This document shows, piece after piece, positions 1 to 8,598 of a DNA stretch of 64,000 bases; within the stretch, counting starts at the first letter, position 1, and each line of letters begins with the position of its first letter. Under the pieces are notes generated by a model. It searched no databases, was not told the DNA's origin, and worked only from the letters and a program-made list of their open reading frames with translations. Position numbers and translations under genes: made by a program. Source of the DNA: Lactobacillus sp. W8174 (GTDB lineage Bacteria > Bacillota > Bacilli > Lactobacillales > Lactobacillaceae); the NCBI RefSeq assembly GCF_016100975.1, contig NZ_JACFRN010000004.1:62001-126000 (forward strand), read 5' to 3'.

Positions 1-1
1 T

Positions 2-685
2 CACGGTGGTGGCTGGATATATGGCACCAAAGAAACCTATCAGTTTTATTGCTTGGCTCTGGCTAAAGAAGGATTTGCCGTAGTTAATGCCAATTACCGT
101 TTAGCACCAGATGTGGTCTATCCCGGAGAACTAGATGATATCAACCGTGTATTTCACTGGGTAGCCCAAGAGGAAAATGCGACAAAATATCAATTCGATC
201 TAAATAATGTCTTTATTGTTGGAGACAGTGCCGGCGGCCAAATGGGAGAACAAATTTTAGCAGCTTACACTAACAATGAATACCGCAAGTATTTTGGCTA
301 TTCAGTACCCCATTTAACAATTAAAGCTGCCGCTTTAAACTGTGGCGCCTATTTCCTAACCGAAATTCCCTCATATACTGGGGCACCAGAAGCCTACTTC
401 CGACCTGAAATTCTCTTAAATAAGCATGATGAATTAAATGCCGAACAATTTTTGACTCAAGCACTGCCACCGCTTTTCTTAATGACATGCACAAATGATT
501 TCTTGCGTGATAATGCCTATATGCTTTCAGGCTACCTGAAGGCCAAAAATATTTACCATGAACTTCATTTCTATGGTGATAAGAAACATCCACGAGGTCA
601 TGTTTTTCATGTTAATCAAAAAGATGAATTGGCTAAGAAATGTAATGAAGATGAGCTAAACTTCTTCCGTAAATACATTAATTAA
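2..685 (+). CDS. alpha/beta hydrolase (HSL/BD-FAE-type esterase), 5' truncated by window edge
   Basis: The reading frame is open from the first bases, so the true start lies upstream. The first visible residues HGGGW are the oxyanion-hole motif of the hormone-sensitive-lipase esterase family. The nucleophile elbow GDSAGG follows about 60 residues later, an Asp sits in TNDFLRDN, and the catalytic His is probably in PRGHVFH near the end, so the triad looks complete. The enzyme probably hydrolyses small carboxylic esters in the cytoplasm; the substrate cannot be told. It converges on the permease gene at 746-2149 and shares a terminator with it. A TTG at 53 could be read as a start but would remove the oxyanion hole, so it is not the real one. 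Confidence 0.85.
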   Translation, partial: HGGGWIYGTKETYQFYCLALAKEGFAVVNANYRLAPDVVYPGELDDINRVFHWVAQEENATKYQFDLNNVFIVGDSAGGQMGEQILAAYTNNEYRKYFGYSVPHLTIKAAALNCGAYFLTEIPSYTGAPEAYFRPEILLNKHDELNAEQFLTQALPPLFLMTCTNDFLRDNAYMLSGYLKAKNIYHELHFYGDKKHPRGHVFHVNQKDELAKKCNEDELNFFRKYIN

Positions 686-691
686 CAGCGC

Positions 692-728
692 AAAAAACCG
701 AACTAGCATTGTCTAGTCCGGTTTTTTT
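692..728. terminator. bidirectional rho-independent terminator
   Basis: A 12-bp stem (695-706 with 713-724, one A:C mismatch) and a 6-nt loop are flanked by A-runs and T-runs. It lies between two convergent genes and can serve both. Confidence 0.85.
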
Positions 729-745
729 ACTGTAAGTTTTTAAAT

Positions 746-2149
746 TTATTGCTGACTGTTTCTTTCTTTTCTCGAAAACCAAAACATAAACAGCGGCAAA
801 ATTATAAAGCCAAAAATCATCATGAAAATCGCATACCAGTTAACGCCAACGACTTTGCCATTTTCAATAATACCAAACTGAGCTTGCCAATTATATTTAA
901 CTAGCAAAAAGATTACTAAAACAATTGACAATATTGGTACAAAAATATCAGTCAATATGTTTTTAGGAGCTGGTAAAATTGGCTGCTTATTTTTACCATA
1001 GTAAAAGCAGATTACTGCCAGGGGAACAATGATGAAGCCTAGAAATCGGACCATGGCACTCAACGTAATTAAGTTAGTCATGTTATATTGAAAAGCTAAG
1101 GGTACTAAAATTGCTAGTGCTTCAGAAATAAAGAAAGTTTTAATGGGAAAGTTGTTTTTAGTCCTTTGGGTTAAAGTAGCTGGCAGTTGATGTTCACGGG
1201 CCATTGCCTCCAAAATACGTGGTGCATTAAAACTAGAGGCAACATTTATTCCCAGCATCGAAATAAGCGCTCCAACTAAAATTACATCCCGCAATATATC
1301 ATTTTTAAAAATCGCACTGATTGCCACCACTTGTTTAGTCGTCATCAATGCCTTTGGATCTAAAACCATCGCTACGGCTACTACTCCTATATAAATAGCA
1401 GCGATAACCAAAATTGCTAGTGGAATAGCCTTAGGTAAGTTCTTTTCTGGTTCTTGCATATCTTCCGAACCAGAAGCAACTGATTCAAAACCTGTAAAAG
1501 CATAAAATGCAGAAACAACAGCCATAACAAGACCGGTAGTAGTTAAAGCCGGTACTATTTTATGCCCATTTTGCGTTATTTGGTCAACGGATGACAAGCT
1601 ATGGCTGGCCCCAGTGGTAATAAGTAAAACAACTCCAGCTACAATAATCAAAATTAATGCAGCTAATTTACCAGCTGTAGCCATGTTCATTACAAGTTTC
1701 ACAAATTTTTGCCCAAATAAGTTAATTACAGTTACTGCAACCATTAATATAATAAAGCCAATGGTGACATTTAAAAATTTGTCAGGATTTCCACCAAAAA
1801 TAGAAATAGTTGATTTGATTACACCGACAGCCATTACTCCCCAAGCAACGCTAGCAGAAAAATAACGCAAGATACCGACGTAAAAGCCAACATTGTCACC
1901 AAAGGCCGCCTTAGAATAAGCATAAGAAGCGCCAGACTTAGTTACGTATTTGGCTGCTGCTGAAAATGAAATAGCTAAAATTGAAGCAAAAATTGCAGCG
2001 ATGAAATAGACAATTAGGGCTTTGCTCCCTGCTTGACTAACCACGCTCCCAGGAGTTAAAAAAATACCCGAGCCAATAATCGAATTAATTGCTAAAAAAA
2101 CAATTGACCAAAAGCCTAACTTATCCCCAGCGTTTTTATTTTGATTCAT
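746..2149 (-). CDS. APC-superfamily amino acid permease
   Basis: The 467-residue protein has about twelve hydrophobic segments. The first carries NSIIGSGIF, the substrate-backbone-binding signature of APC/LeuT-fold amino acid and polyamine transporters. A second conserved stretch, AFTGFESVASGSEDM, lies in the region of helix 6, the other unwound helix of this fold. It should import or exchange an amino acid across the cytoplasmic membrane; specificity is not readable. The gene starts 9 nt after the stop of the gamma-glutamyl hydrolase-like gene at 2159-2887, so the two probably form one transcript. That suggests the permease may move an amino acid or amine produced by that hydrolase (inference). 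Confidence 0.88.
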   Translation of the reverse strand: MNQNKNAGDKLGFWSIVFLAINSIIGSGIFLTPGSVVSQAGSKALIVYFIAAIFASILAISFSAAAKYVTKSGASYAYSKAAFGDNVGFYVGILRYFSASVAWGVMAVGVIKSTISIFGGNPDKFLNVTIGFIILMVAVTVINLFGQKFVKLVMNMATAGKLAALILIIVAGVVLLITTGASHSLSSVDQITQNGHKIVPALTTTGLVMAVVSAFYAFTGFESVASGSEDMQEPEKNLPKAIPLAILVIAAIYIGVVAVAMVLDPKALMTTKQVVAISAIFKNDILRDVILVGALISMLGINVASSFNAPRILEAMAREHQLPATLTQRTKNNFPIKTFFISEALAILVPLAFQYNMTNLITLSAMVRFLGFIIVPLAVICFYYGKNKQPILPAPKNILTDIFVPILSIVLVIFLLVKYNWQAQFGIIENGKVVGVNWYAIFMMIFGFIILPLFMFWFSRKERNSQQ

Positions 2150-2158
2150 TATTACTCC

Positions 2159-2887
2159 TTACTTGGCGTTTTTAACCACAAATTTAAATAAATTATTCAT
2201 ATACTTAGTATTAGGATTATTATGTAGCATTTCGGGGTGCCATTGAATTGCTAGAACCGTACCCTGTTTATTTTCAAGTCCTTCAGGCACGCCATCACTT
2301 GCATCCGCAACTTCAAGCAAATCTGGCGCTACGTTTTTAATTAATTGATGATGAAAAGAATTAACCATGCATTCAGTTTTACCTAAAGTTTTAGCTAACA
2401 AGCTGTTTTCCTTAATTGTTACTTTATGAGTAGGTAAATCAGGCGTATGACCTTGCTCGTGTTTTATAGTTTGCTCTGAGCGATAACTAATATCTTGGTA
2501 GAGACTGCCGCCATGTGCTACATTAATAATTTGTGCTCCGCGGCAAACTCCTAGAACGGGTTTATTAGCTTCTTCAGCAATTTTTAATAAAAGCATATCA
2601 AAGTGATCTCTCTGGGGCCAAATAGGCCCTATTTTAGGCATTAATTCTTCACCATATAAGTGAGAGTCAACATCGTGACCGCCAGTTAAAATCAATCCTT
2701 GAACATGAGTCATCTGGCTTTTAATAACTTCATCATCTTCAGTAAATGGAATTATAAACGGAATTCCGCCATTTTTAACAACAGAATCCACATAGTCTTC
2801 ATTAACATAACTACGTCTATAACCTGGAAACATCCCACCAGAATCAATCATCTCAGACCCGGCAATGCCAATAATTGGTTTCATCAT
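2159..2887 (-). CDS. class I glutamine amidotransferase-like hydrolase (peptidase C26, PuuD/gamma-glutamyl hydrolase family)
   Basis: This 242-residue cytoplasmic enzyme has the class I amidotransferase catalytic set: nucleophile Cys115 in GVCRGAQ, and His217 with Glu219 in QWHPEM. There is no synthetase domain, as in PuuD-type gamma-glutamyl-GABA hydrolases and related C26 peptidases. It probably cleaves a gamma-glutamyl amide bond, releasing glutamate and an amine or amino acid. A good AGGAG ribosome-binding site precedes two adjacent ATG codons at 2887 and 2884, and either could start the protein. It heads a two-gene operon with the permease downstream. The roughly 200 bp upstream hold inverted A+T-rich stretches (ACTATTA...TAATAGT around 2910-2940) that could be an operator. 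Confidence 0.85.
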   Translation of the reverse strand: MMKPIIGIAGSEMIDSGGMFPGYRRSYVNEDYVDSVVKNGGIPFIIPFTEDDEVIKSQMTHVQGLILTGGHDVDSHLYGEELMPKIGPIWPQRDHFDMLLLKIAEEANKPVLGVCRGAQIINVAHGGSLYQDISYRSEQTIKHEQGHTPDLPTHKVTIKENSLLAKTLGKTECMVNSFHHQLIKNVAPDLLEVADASDGVPEGLENKQGTVLAIQWHPEMLHNNPNTKYMNNLFKFVVKNAK

Positions 2888-3088
2888 TTTTTCTCCTCAT
2901 TTAAGCTGATACTATTAGTTATTAATATTATAATAGTTATTATCGATTTAAGTGTATCTTTTGTTTTTATCAGAATATGGCAGTAAATTGTAGTCTTTCG
3001 TGTAAAAGCTAACTATTATTTACTTTTCGTAGTAAAATATTTAAGTTAAAAATTTTGAGCAAGTTATTTTTTAAAAGAGTGATGCAGC

Positions 3089-4210
3089 ATGAAAATAGTC
3101 AATAAAATCATTAAGCAGCAAAAAATAATGTGGGTTACTCTTTTAATTTTATTTTTAATTTGTATGATTTGTCGCACTTTGCCAAAACTGTCTGATGTTA
3201 ACTGGCAAACAATTTTATCTTTATTTAGTTTAATGCTTGTCACACAATATTTGATCAACATTAAGGCATTGGACTATTTAAGTCAAAAAATCATCAATCT
3301 AGCTCATACCCATAGACAAGTTACTCAGTTATTAGTTCTATTAGCAGGATTTTTAGCTATGTTTTTAACTAATGATGTAGCTATCCTAAGCTTAGTACCA
3401 TTATTTTTAGTTATTCACAAGCAGGTTCATGGGCCATTTACTTTTCCTTTGGCACTAATCACAATTGCAGCAAATATAGGAAGTGCATTGACTCCTTTCG
3501 GTAATCCGCAGAACCTCTATCTCTACAATCACTATCAGCTTTCTACGGCTAATTTTTTCAAAATTTCACTCCCATTGTTCCTAGTTAGTTTTGTTTTAAT
3601 TTTGTTAACAACATTTGTAATTCCAGCAACTCCGCTTCCAGTTTTAAAACAAACAGACTATGAGGTAAAGCCAATTTCTCTAATCATTGCTTTTGCACTA
3701 CTAATAGTTACACTTGCAGGAGTACTTCATTTCGTACCGCTAATTTATACCACAATAGTAGTAACAGTAGCCATCATAGTCATAAACCATTTGCTTTTTA
3801 CAAAAGTCGATTATGGTACTTTAATTACCTTTATCGGTTTTTTCTTAATAGTCGGCATTTTGGGCAGGCAAAAGCTGATTATTAACACTGTCACCCAACT
3901 ATTGCATCAGAATTCTCTTATCACTTATCTGACAGGTATAACATTAAGCCAAATAATCAGTAACGTTCCAGCTACTTTTCTCATGACTCGATTCAGTACA
4001 GACATAGTCTCAATTTTTCTTGGTGTAAATGTTGGCGGTCTAGGGACTCCTTTAGCTTCATTTGCTAATTTGTTAGCATTAAAACAGGCACATGTCCATA
4101 GTAGTCGAATATTAATAGGCTTTTTAGCCTTTAACTTTATTTTATTAATTCTACTGGCGGGAATAGTCAAGCTACTGCTACCTCAATTAATAGAACTTAG
4201 TTCTCTTTAG
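3089..4210 (+). CDS. ArsB/NhaD-type ion transporter superfamily permease
   Basis: The 373-residue protein has about ten membrane segments. FLTNDVAILSLVPL and GSALTPFGNPQNL are hallmark half-repeats of the ArsB/NhaD/DASS ion transporter superfamily, and ISNVPATFLM is the second-half counterpart. Members move arsenite, sodium/proton, sulfate or dicarboxylates. No arsenate reductase or ArsR regulator is nearby, so arsenic resistance is not supported and the substrate is unknown. At 373 residues it is shorter than the usual 420-450, but both repeat motifs are present. It is transcribed divergently from the hydrolase/permease pair and ends 5 nt from the convergent ABC-F gene. Confidence 0.8.
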   Translation: MKIVNKIIKQQKIMWVTLLILFLICMICRTLPKLSDVNWQTILSLFSLMLVTQYLINIKALDYLSQKIINLAHTHRQVTQLLVLLAGFLAMFLTNDVAILSLVPLFLVIHKQVHGPFTFPLALITIAANIGSALTPFGNPQNLYLYNHYQLSTANFFKISLPLFLVSFVLILLTTFVIPATPLPVLKQTDYEVKPISLIIAFALLIVTLAGVLHFVPLIYTTIVVTVAIIVINHLLFTKVDYGTLITFIGFFLIVGILGRQKLIINTVTQLLHQNSLITYLTGITLSQIISNVPATFLMTRFSTDIVSIFLGVNVGGLGTPLASFANLLALKQAHVHSSRILIGFLAFNFILLILLAGIVKLLLPQLIELSSL

Positions 4211-4215
4211 AGACT

Positions 4216-5766
4216 TTATTTATTTTTGAGACTATTTATTTCCTGGGAAATATTTTCAATGTCAGTAAATGAAGCGTTAGGATCAGAAATCAGCTGGTCT
4301 AACTTAAATTGTAATAAACTGATTTGATTAGCAGTCTTAGCTTTTTCTTTACTGGAGAAATCACTAGGAGTTATTAACTTGTGATTTTTTATTTTCCAAG
4401 AAGTAAAGTTTAAGTTTTTTAACAGGTTCTGATCGTGAGAAACTACAATAACAGCAAACGGATAGTTTCTTAAAAATTCTTCCAAAGCATTAATAGATGA
4501 AATATCTAAAAAGTTGTCCGGCTCATCAAGTATCAGCAAGTTATGCTCACCTAAAAGCACTTTTGCCAATTTATAACAAACCAGCTGGCCTCCACTCAAA
4601 GCACTAACTTGGTTATCCAAAGACCTTTGCAAATGTAAATCACCTAAAAGCTGCATTGTAGTGGTTTTATTAAAAATGCTGTTTTGATATATTACCTCTT
4701 TTACTGTAGCTGTTTCTTTAGTTTCCTGGGCCATATTCTGTTGGAAATAACCCATTTTTAGCTGTGGATTAAGCCAGACACCCAGTTTTTTGTGAAATAG
4801 TTTTGCTAAAAAAACCGATTTTCCAGCACCATTTTTTCCGGTTAACGCTATTTTTTCTTTTCCTTTGATTTTCAGCTCTTTAGTTATAGCAAATAATTGC
4901 TTTTTATGGACAGTAACACTTTGAGTCTTGAATCTGACTATGCTGCTTTTCTGTGATAACTTCAAGTTCTTGTTTTCAATATTGCCCAAAGTAATTGGAT
5001 GATGAACTTGCGGCTTTTCCAACGTTGTTTCTGCTTTAGCTATACGCCTTTTCAGTAAAGTGCTTTTACGAAAAAGGCTTTTCTCTAAACCGCTGCTATC
5101 TTTTATTTTCCAATCGGACCAAGAAATATTTTTCTTTTTCTTAGTAGATTTTTTAGCCCTAGTTTCGTACTCCCTTTGATCTTTTTTTAGCCTTTTAATT
5201 TCAACTTGCTTTTGAAAATACTCAGTATTCTGCCTTTTTGCTTGCATTCTAAGAAATTGCTGGTATTCGTCATAAGTACCTTTAAATTCATAAATCTGCT
5301 GGTTCTTAATCTGCCAGATAACATTGACAAGTTTACTTAAAAAAGCTTGATCATGACTTATTACTAAAAGTGGTTGTTTTAAGCCGTTTAAGACTTTAAT
5401 TAACCATTGCTGTTGCTCAATATCTAAATTAGATGTTGGCTCATCCAAAATTAGCAGAGAATTCTGAGTTTGGTTTAACTGCAGTAATGCTTGAACAATA
5501 ACAGCCTTTTCCTTTTCTCCACCACTTTGCTCATTGTTATTTAAAATTTGTGGTACTAAAATAGTATGACAATTTCGTTTAACTTGCCCTTCTATCTCAA
5601 AAATTATAGGCTTTTCAGCAATAATGTTGACTAACGTAGTTTTACCTACACCATTATCACCTATCAAACCAACTATTTGTCGGTCTTGAACATTTAAATG
5701 TGGAGCTTGAAATAAAACCTCACCTTGATACTCTACTTTCAGATTAGTTATTTTAATGTATTCCAT
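4216..5766 (-). CDS. ABC-F ATPase, Vga/Lsa/Msr-like ribosomal protection protein
   Basis: The 516-residue cytoplasmic protein has two ATP-binding domains and no membrane segment. Domain 1 has Walker A GDNGVGKTT (residues 37-45), signature SGGEKEK and Walker B LLILDEPTSNLD. Domain 2 has Walker A GKNGAGKS, signature LSGGQ and LLILDEPDNFLD. The interdomain linker is long, Lys-rich and helical, as in antibiotic-resistance ABC-F proteins, and the Gln/Asn/Lys-containing C-terminal tail resembles that of Vga proteins. Known relatives bind the ribosomal E site and displace lincosamides, streptogramins A or pleuromutilins. The leader at 5787-6029 has a terminator hairpin, a very short ORF and its own promoter, which fits antibiotic-induced attenuation. 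Whether this copy confers resistance cannot be decided from sequence. Confidence 0.85.
   Translation of the reverse strand: MEYIKITNLKVEYQGEVLFQAPHLNVQDRQIVGLIGDNGVGKTTLVNIIAEKPIIFEIEGQVKRNCHTILVPQILNNNEQSGGEKEKAVIVQALLQLNQTQNSLLILDEPTSNLDIEQQQWLIKVLNGLKQPLLVISHDQAFLSKLVNVIWQIKNQQIYEFKGTYDEYQQFLRMQAKRQNTEYFQKQVEIKRLKKDQREYETRAKKSTKKKKNISWSDWKIKDSSGLEKSLFRKSTLLKRRIAKAETTLEKPQVHHPITLGNIENKNLKLSQKSSIVRFKTQSVTVHKKQLFAITKELKIKGKEKIALTGKNGAGKSVFLAKLFHKKLGVWLNPQLKMGYFQQNMAQETKETATVKEVIYQNSIFNKTTTMQLLGDLHLQRSLDNQVSALSGGQLVCYKLAKVLLGEHNLLILDEPDNFLDISSINALEEFLRNYPFAVIVVSHDQNLLKNLNFTSWKIKNHKLITPSDFSSKEKAKTANQISLLQFKLDQLISDPNASFTDIENISQEINSLKNK
4237..4252. other. near-match to Noc-binding site (15/16)
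   Basis: TATTTCCTGGGAAATA differs at one base from the palindrome TATTTCCCGGGAAATA. It lies in the 3' end of the ABC-F coding region. Confidence 0.45.
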
Positions 5767-5786
5767 GTTAACACCTGCTTTTTGCT

Positions 5787-5835
5787 AAAGAAAAAGCACT
5801 GATAACCAAATTGCCCATAATTTGATTAGCAGTGC
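5787..5835 (-). terminator. transcription attenuator terminator in the ABC-F leader
   Basis: On the minus strand a 17-bp stem (5819-5835 with 5796-5812, one mismatch and one G:U pair) with a 6-nt loop is followed by a T-rich run, about 20 nt before the ABC-F start codon. A terminator between the promoter and the gene it serves implies premature termination. The 5' arm (5819-5835) can alternatively pair with GCTATCAAA at 5921-5929, a possible antiterminator. Confidence 0.8.
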
Positions 5836-5956
5836 ACAAAAAGCTAGTGAAACTAAAGAATCACCATAAAGAGACAAAACTAATTTCTGATTATCGGCAA
5901 AAAACATGACAAAAGCTTTGGCTATCAAACTTTTTGCTTACTAATAAAACCAGAAA

Positions 5957-5968
5957 TTAATTCTCCAT
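5957..5968 (-). CDS. three-codon leader ORF (Met-Glu-Asn-stop), candidate
   Basis: In the ABC-F leader an AAAGAGG Shine-Dalgarno-like sequence (5981-5987) is followed 12 nt later by ATG GAG AAT TAA. An alternative reading from a TTG at 5977 gives an 11-residue peptide, but its spacing to the Shine-Dalgarno sequence is only about 3 nt. Ribosome stalling on such a leader ORF is how several antibiotic-inducible ABC-F genes are switched on (established for the class). That this ORF does so here is inference. Confidence 0.4.
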   Translation of the reverse strand: MEN

Positions 5969-6001
5969 TTTGGCAATAACCTCTTTCTCTAAATTATTTT
6001 A

Positions 6002-6029
6002 ACTATATCATATTTTTTTCATTTTGCAA
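6002..6029 (-). promoter_or_regulatory. promoter of the ABC-F leader
   Basis: -35 TTGCAA (6024-6029) and -10 TATAGT (6002-6007) are separated by 16 nt. It lies just past the stop of the ASCH gene and gives a leader of about 230 nt. Confidence 0.6.
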
Positions 6030-6037
6030 CGTCCCAA

Positions 6038-6481
6038 CTAATCAATCTTTGCAAAAGTTTCACAAACCATTGGCGCTTGAGGACAAAATTTTTGACCATT
6101 AGCTTTAAATTCTTCTTCAAAAAATTGATCATGAACCTTACGCCAATATTGATAACTGCGATCTCCTTCTCCTTCATGATAAGCATGCTCTGCGGAAATT
6201 TGATTATACGGAATAATTTCTACAGCTTTGTCTTGGACAACACAGACGGGTTTACCGTGACCATCGAGAATTATGTTCCAATCGCCAACTTTAGGCATAT
6301 CTTCATCACCTGGTACATATTCTGAAGTTGTGGCAGTTTTTATGCCTCTCCTAACTAATTCAGCCAATTCATCTGCATCTTTTTCACTATCACCAAAAGC
6401 CCAAGCGTCAACTTTAGTGCCGGCAGACAAATTGTGCTTTAGGCAAAAATCCTGCCAAAATTGTTTTACTTCTTTATCCAT
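6038..6481 (-). CDS. ASCH-domain protein
   Basis: This protein of about 147 residues has the ASCH fold signature: a basic KTATTS stretch preceded by WAFGDSEKDADELAELV, then the core PKVGDWNIILDGHGKPVCVV, and a C-terminal YQYWRKVHDQFF. ASCH domains are PUA-like beta-barrels thought to bind RNA or modified nucleosides, and some ASCH proteins hydrolyse N4-acetylcytidine. The ATG at 6481 overlaps the stop of the cytidine deaminase gene (TAATG) and has GGTGG five nt upstream, so I prefer it to the ATG four codons earlier. Coupling with a cytidine deaminase suggests a pyrimidine-salvage role, possibly deacylating a modified cytidine before deamination (inference). Confidence 0.82.
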   Translation of the reverse strand: MDKEVKQFWQDFCLKHNLSAGTKVDAWAFGDSEKDADELAELVRRGIKTATTSEYVPGDEDMPKVGDWNIILDGHGKPVCVVQDKAVEIIPYNQISAEHAYHEGEGDRSYQYWRKVHDQFFEEEFKANGQKFCPQAPMVCETFAKID

Positions 6482-6873
6482 TATAGCCACCATTGCGGGG
6501 TTAGTTCGCCCATTGTAGCGATTTTGTCCTTTTCATAATCCAGCATAATTTCAACTTGCTGATAATCCTTTTCCATTAACTGAACAATAAATTCGCGACA
6601 AGCACCACAAGGGGCACCATTTTTACCATTTGCCATTAATGCTAAAACTCTGCTAATTTTAGTTTCACCATTGGTAATCATATTAAAAAGAGCACTGCGT
6701 TCCGCGCAGACACCTAATCCACAGGCTGTGTCAATACAAACTCCCGTATAAATTTTTCCTGATTCAGCTAGAACAGCAGCAGCAACTCCACCAGCTTCCA
6801 TATGAGGACCAATGGCAGTGAACCCCTGTACTTTTTTCGCTGCCTCATACATTTTTTGCCATGTTTTATCCAT
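6481..6873 (-). CDS. cdd: cytidine deaminase
   Basis: This is a small cytoplasmic zinc enzyme of about 130 residues that converts cytidine and deoxycytidine to uridine and deoxyuridine. The zinc-binding and catalytic motif CAERSALFNM and the second motif PCGACREF are intact, giving three Cys ligands and the proton-shuttling Glu. The start at 6873 has GAAGGTG seven nt upstream; an ATG eight codons earlier has no ribosome-binding site. Divergent deaminases such as blasticidin-S deaminase share these motifs, so strict substrate choice is not certain. It is translationally coupled to the downstream ASCH gene by a TAATG overlap. Confidence 0.85.
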   Translation of the reverse strand: MDKTWQKMYEAAKKVQGFTAIGPHMEAGGVAAAVLAESGKIYTGVCIDTACGLGVCAERSALFNMITNGETKISRVLALMANGKNGAPCGACREFIVQLMEKDYQQVEIMLDYEKDKIATMGELTPQWWL

Positions 6874-6918
6874 AATTTTCACCTTCAATTCTTTCATATA
6901 ATATCTATAAAACTAAAC

Positions 6919-7404
6919 TCAAATTTTCTTTGCCATAATATTGAATTTATAGATGCCGCCATTTGAATGCACATTTTCTGTACCTGTTTGGACATAACCT
7001 GCCTTTTGATAGACTTTAATTGCGCGCAAATTAAAGTCAGCAACCGCTAAAATAATCACTTGGTAATCATAGTTATTTTTAACGTAATTTTCAATAACTG
7101 ACATAAATTGGCTGCCCAAACCACGACCAGTTAAATTTGGAGCTAGGCCCAAGCCAATTTCAACTTGTTCTCTTTTCTCCTTATCTGGATCAAGACAAAA
7201 GAAAGCGACCAAGTTGTCGTTTTTATCCAAAACCTGAAAGTAATTATTTTTACGTAACTTGGGAGAAACTATTTCATCATAATCTTCTCGATCATTTTTC
7301 ATATCGTAAAAAGCATATTGTCCGTCATAATGCCACTCGTCTGCGATAATCCTGGCATTTTTTTGAGACAAAAGTGTTATTTTTTGAAAAATACTTTTAT
7401 TCAT
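6919..7404 (-). CDS. GNAT-family N-acetyltransferase
   Basis: The 161-residue protein has the GNAT acetyl-CoA motif A, VEIGLGLAPNLTGRGLGSQFM, with the expected R/Q-x-x-G-x-G pyrophosphate loop as GRGLGS. Motif B follows as NLRAIKVYQKAGY, typical of RimI/YjcF-like enzymes. It should transfer an acetyl group from acetyl-CoA to an amine; the acceptor (protein N-terminus, amino acid, polyamine or drug) is not readable. It lies 45 nt upstream of cdd on the same strand and could share its transcript. Confidence 0.85.
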   Translation of the reverse strand: MNKSIFQKITLLSQKNARIIADEWHYDGQYAFYDMKNDREDYDEIVSPKLRKNNYFQVLDKNDNLVAFFCLDPDKEKREQVEIGLGLAPNLTGRGLGSQFMSVIENYVKNNYDYQVIILAVADFNLRAIKVYQKAGYVQTGTENVHSNGGIYKFNIMAKKI

Positions 7405-7485
7405 TTCTTCACCTCTATTCTTTAGATATTAAAGACTAATTAATTATTTAATATACTGAAGCCCTAACCAAAAAGCAAATTTTGC

Positions 7486-7526
7486 ATAAAAAAATCCGCT
7501 TTTGCTTACACGGAAGCAAAAACGGA
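7486..7526 (-). terminator. terminator of the SDR gene
   Basis: A 13-bp stem with one mismatch (7495-7507 with 7514-7526) and a 6-nt loop is followed on the minus strand by a run of seven T, just after the stop codon of 7550-8437. Confidence 0.85.
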
Positions 7527-7549
7527 AATTAAATTTAATTTATTATCCT

Positions 7550-8437
7550 TTAATTAATAGCTGGTCCACCTGTAGCACCATAAACTTGACCTGTCACATA
7601 ACTGGCCAAGTTTGAAGCCAAGAAAATATAAACATGAGCTATTTCATCAGGCTGTCCTGCGCGTTTCAACAGCACTTCTTGACCAAATGTGGCAAGAGCA
7701 TCAGTTGGCTGACCACCACAAACCTGCAAAGGTGTCCAAACTGGGCCGGGAGCAACACTATTGACGCGAATTCCTTTAGGAGCAAGGCTTTGAGCCAAAT
7801 TAATAGAAAAGCTGACAATTGCTGCTTTCGTAGCAGCATAATCAAGCAATATTGGTGACGGGCTGAATCCTTCTAAAGAAGTCGAAGTCAAAATTACACT
7901 GCCTGGTTTCATATGCGGTACAGCCGCTTTAGCCATTTCAAACATCGAGATGATATTAACTTCAAAGGTATCGTGAACTTGATCCATTGACAAATTCTCT
8001 AAACCATCAACATTCTGTTGGATAGCAGAGTTCATCACCAGCAACTCAAGGCTGCCGAATTCTTTAACAGCTTTTTCAACAACTTCTGTTGCCTCACCGC
8101 GTTTACGAAAATCAGCTGGCAACAAAACTGCTTTACGTCCAGCCTTTTTAATCAATTCGGCTGTATCTTTAGCATCAGATTCTTCTTCTGGCAGATACTG
8201 AATTGCGACATCGGCTCCTTCTTTAGCAAAGCCAATTGCTACAGAGCGGCCAATACCAGAATCACCACCTGTGACAAGAGCATGGCGATCTTTTAATAAG
8301 CCGTGGCCTTCATAATCAGCCATGTCGCCTGCAGGTGCTGGGGCCATTTTACTTTGCAGTCCCGGATATTCCTGTGATTGCTTAGGAAAATCGTCATGAT
8401 GATAGCGCTTTAACGGGTCTGATAATTTATTGTCCAT
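7550..8437 (-). CDS. SDR-family oxidoreductase (general-stress, YhxC/YdaD-like)
   Basis: The 295-residue short-chain dehydrogenase has the NAD(P) loop TGGDSGIG (residues 57-64), catalytic Ser in ILTSTS, and YAATK with Tyr200 and Lys204. The roughly 45-residue N-terminal extension rich in Pro, Tyr and His and the C-terminal VYGATGGPAIN mark the subgroup related to Bacillus general-stress oxidoreductases. It probably reduces an aldehyde, ketone or sugar in the cytoplasm; the physiological substrate of this subgroup is unclear. It is monocistronic, with its own terminator and an upstream gap of about 160 nt that can hold its promoter. Confidence 0.87.
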   Translation of the reverse strand: MDNKLSDPLKRYHHDDFPKQSQEYPGLQSKMAPAPAGDMADYEGHGLLKDRHALVTGGDSGIGRSVAIGFAKEGADVAIQYLPEEESDAKDTAELIKKAGRKAVLLPADFRKRGEATEVVEKAVKEFGSLELLVMNSAIQQNVDGLENLSMDQVHDTFEVNIISMFEMAKAAVPHMKPGSVILTSTSLEGFSPSPILLDYAATKAAIVSFSINLAQSLAPKGIRVNSVAPGPVWTPLQVCGGQPTDALATFGQEVLLKRAGQPDEIAHVYIFLASNLASYVTGQVYGATGGPAIN

Positions 8438-8598
8438 TTGTACTTTCTCCCTTCAATAAATTCAATTTCAAGATACCGCTTTTATAATAATAAAACAAAA
8501 ATATTGCTTATTAATTCACAAAAAATACATTATCTTTGCTCTATTAATTTCTTTGTTCTATGATGAATTTATGAGGTACAAATAGGAGGAAAAATTCA

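Noticed and set aside
3089..4210. Arsenite efflux pump ArsB
   Set aside because: Superfamily match only; no arsR/arsC neighbours and short length, so arsenic specificity is not supported.
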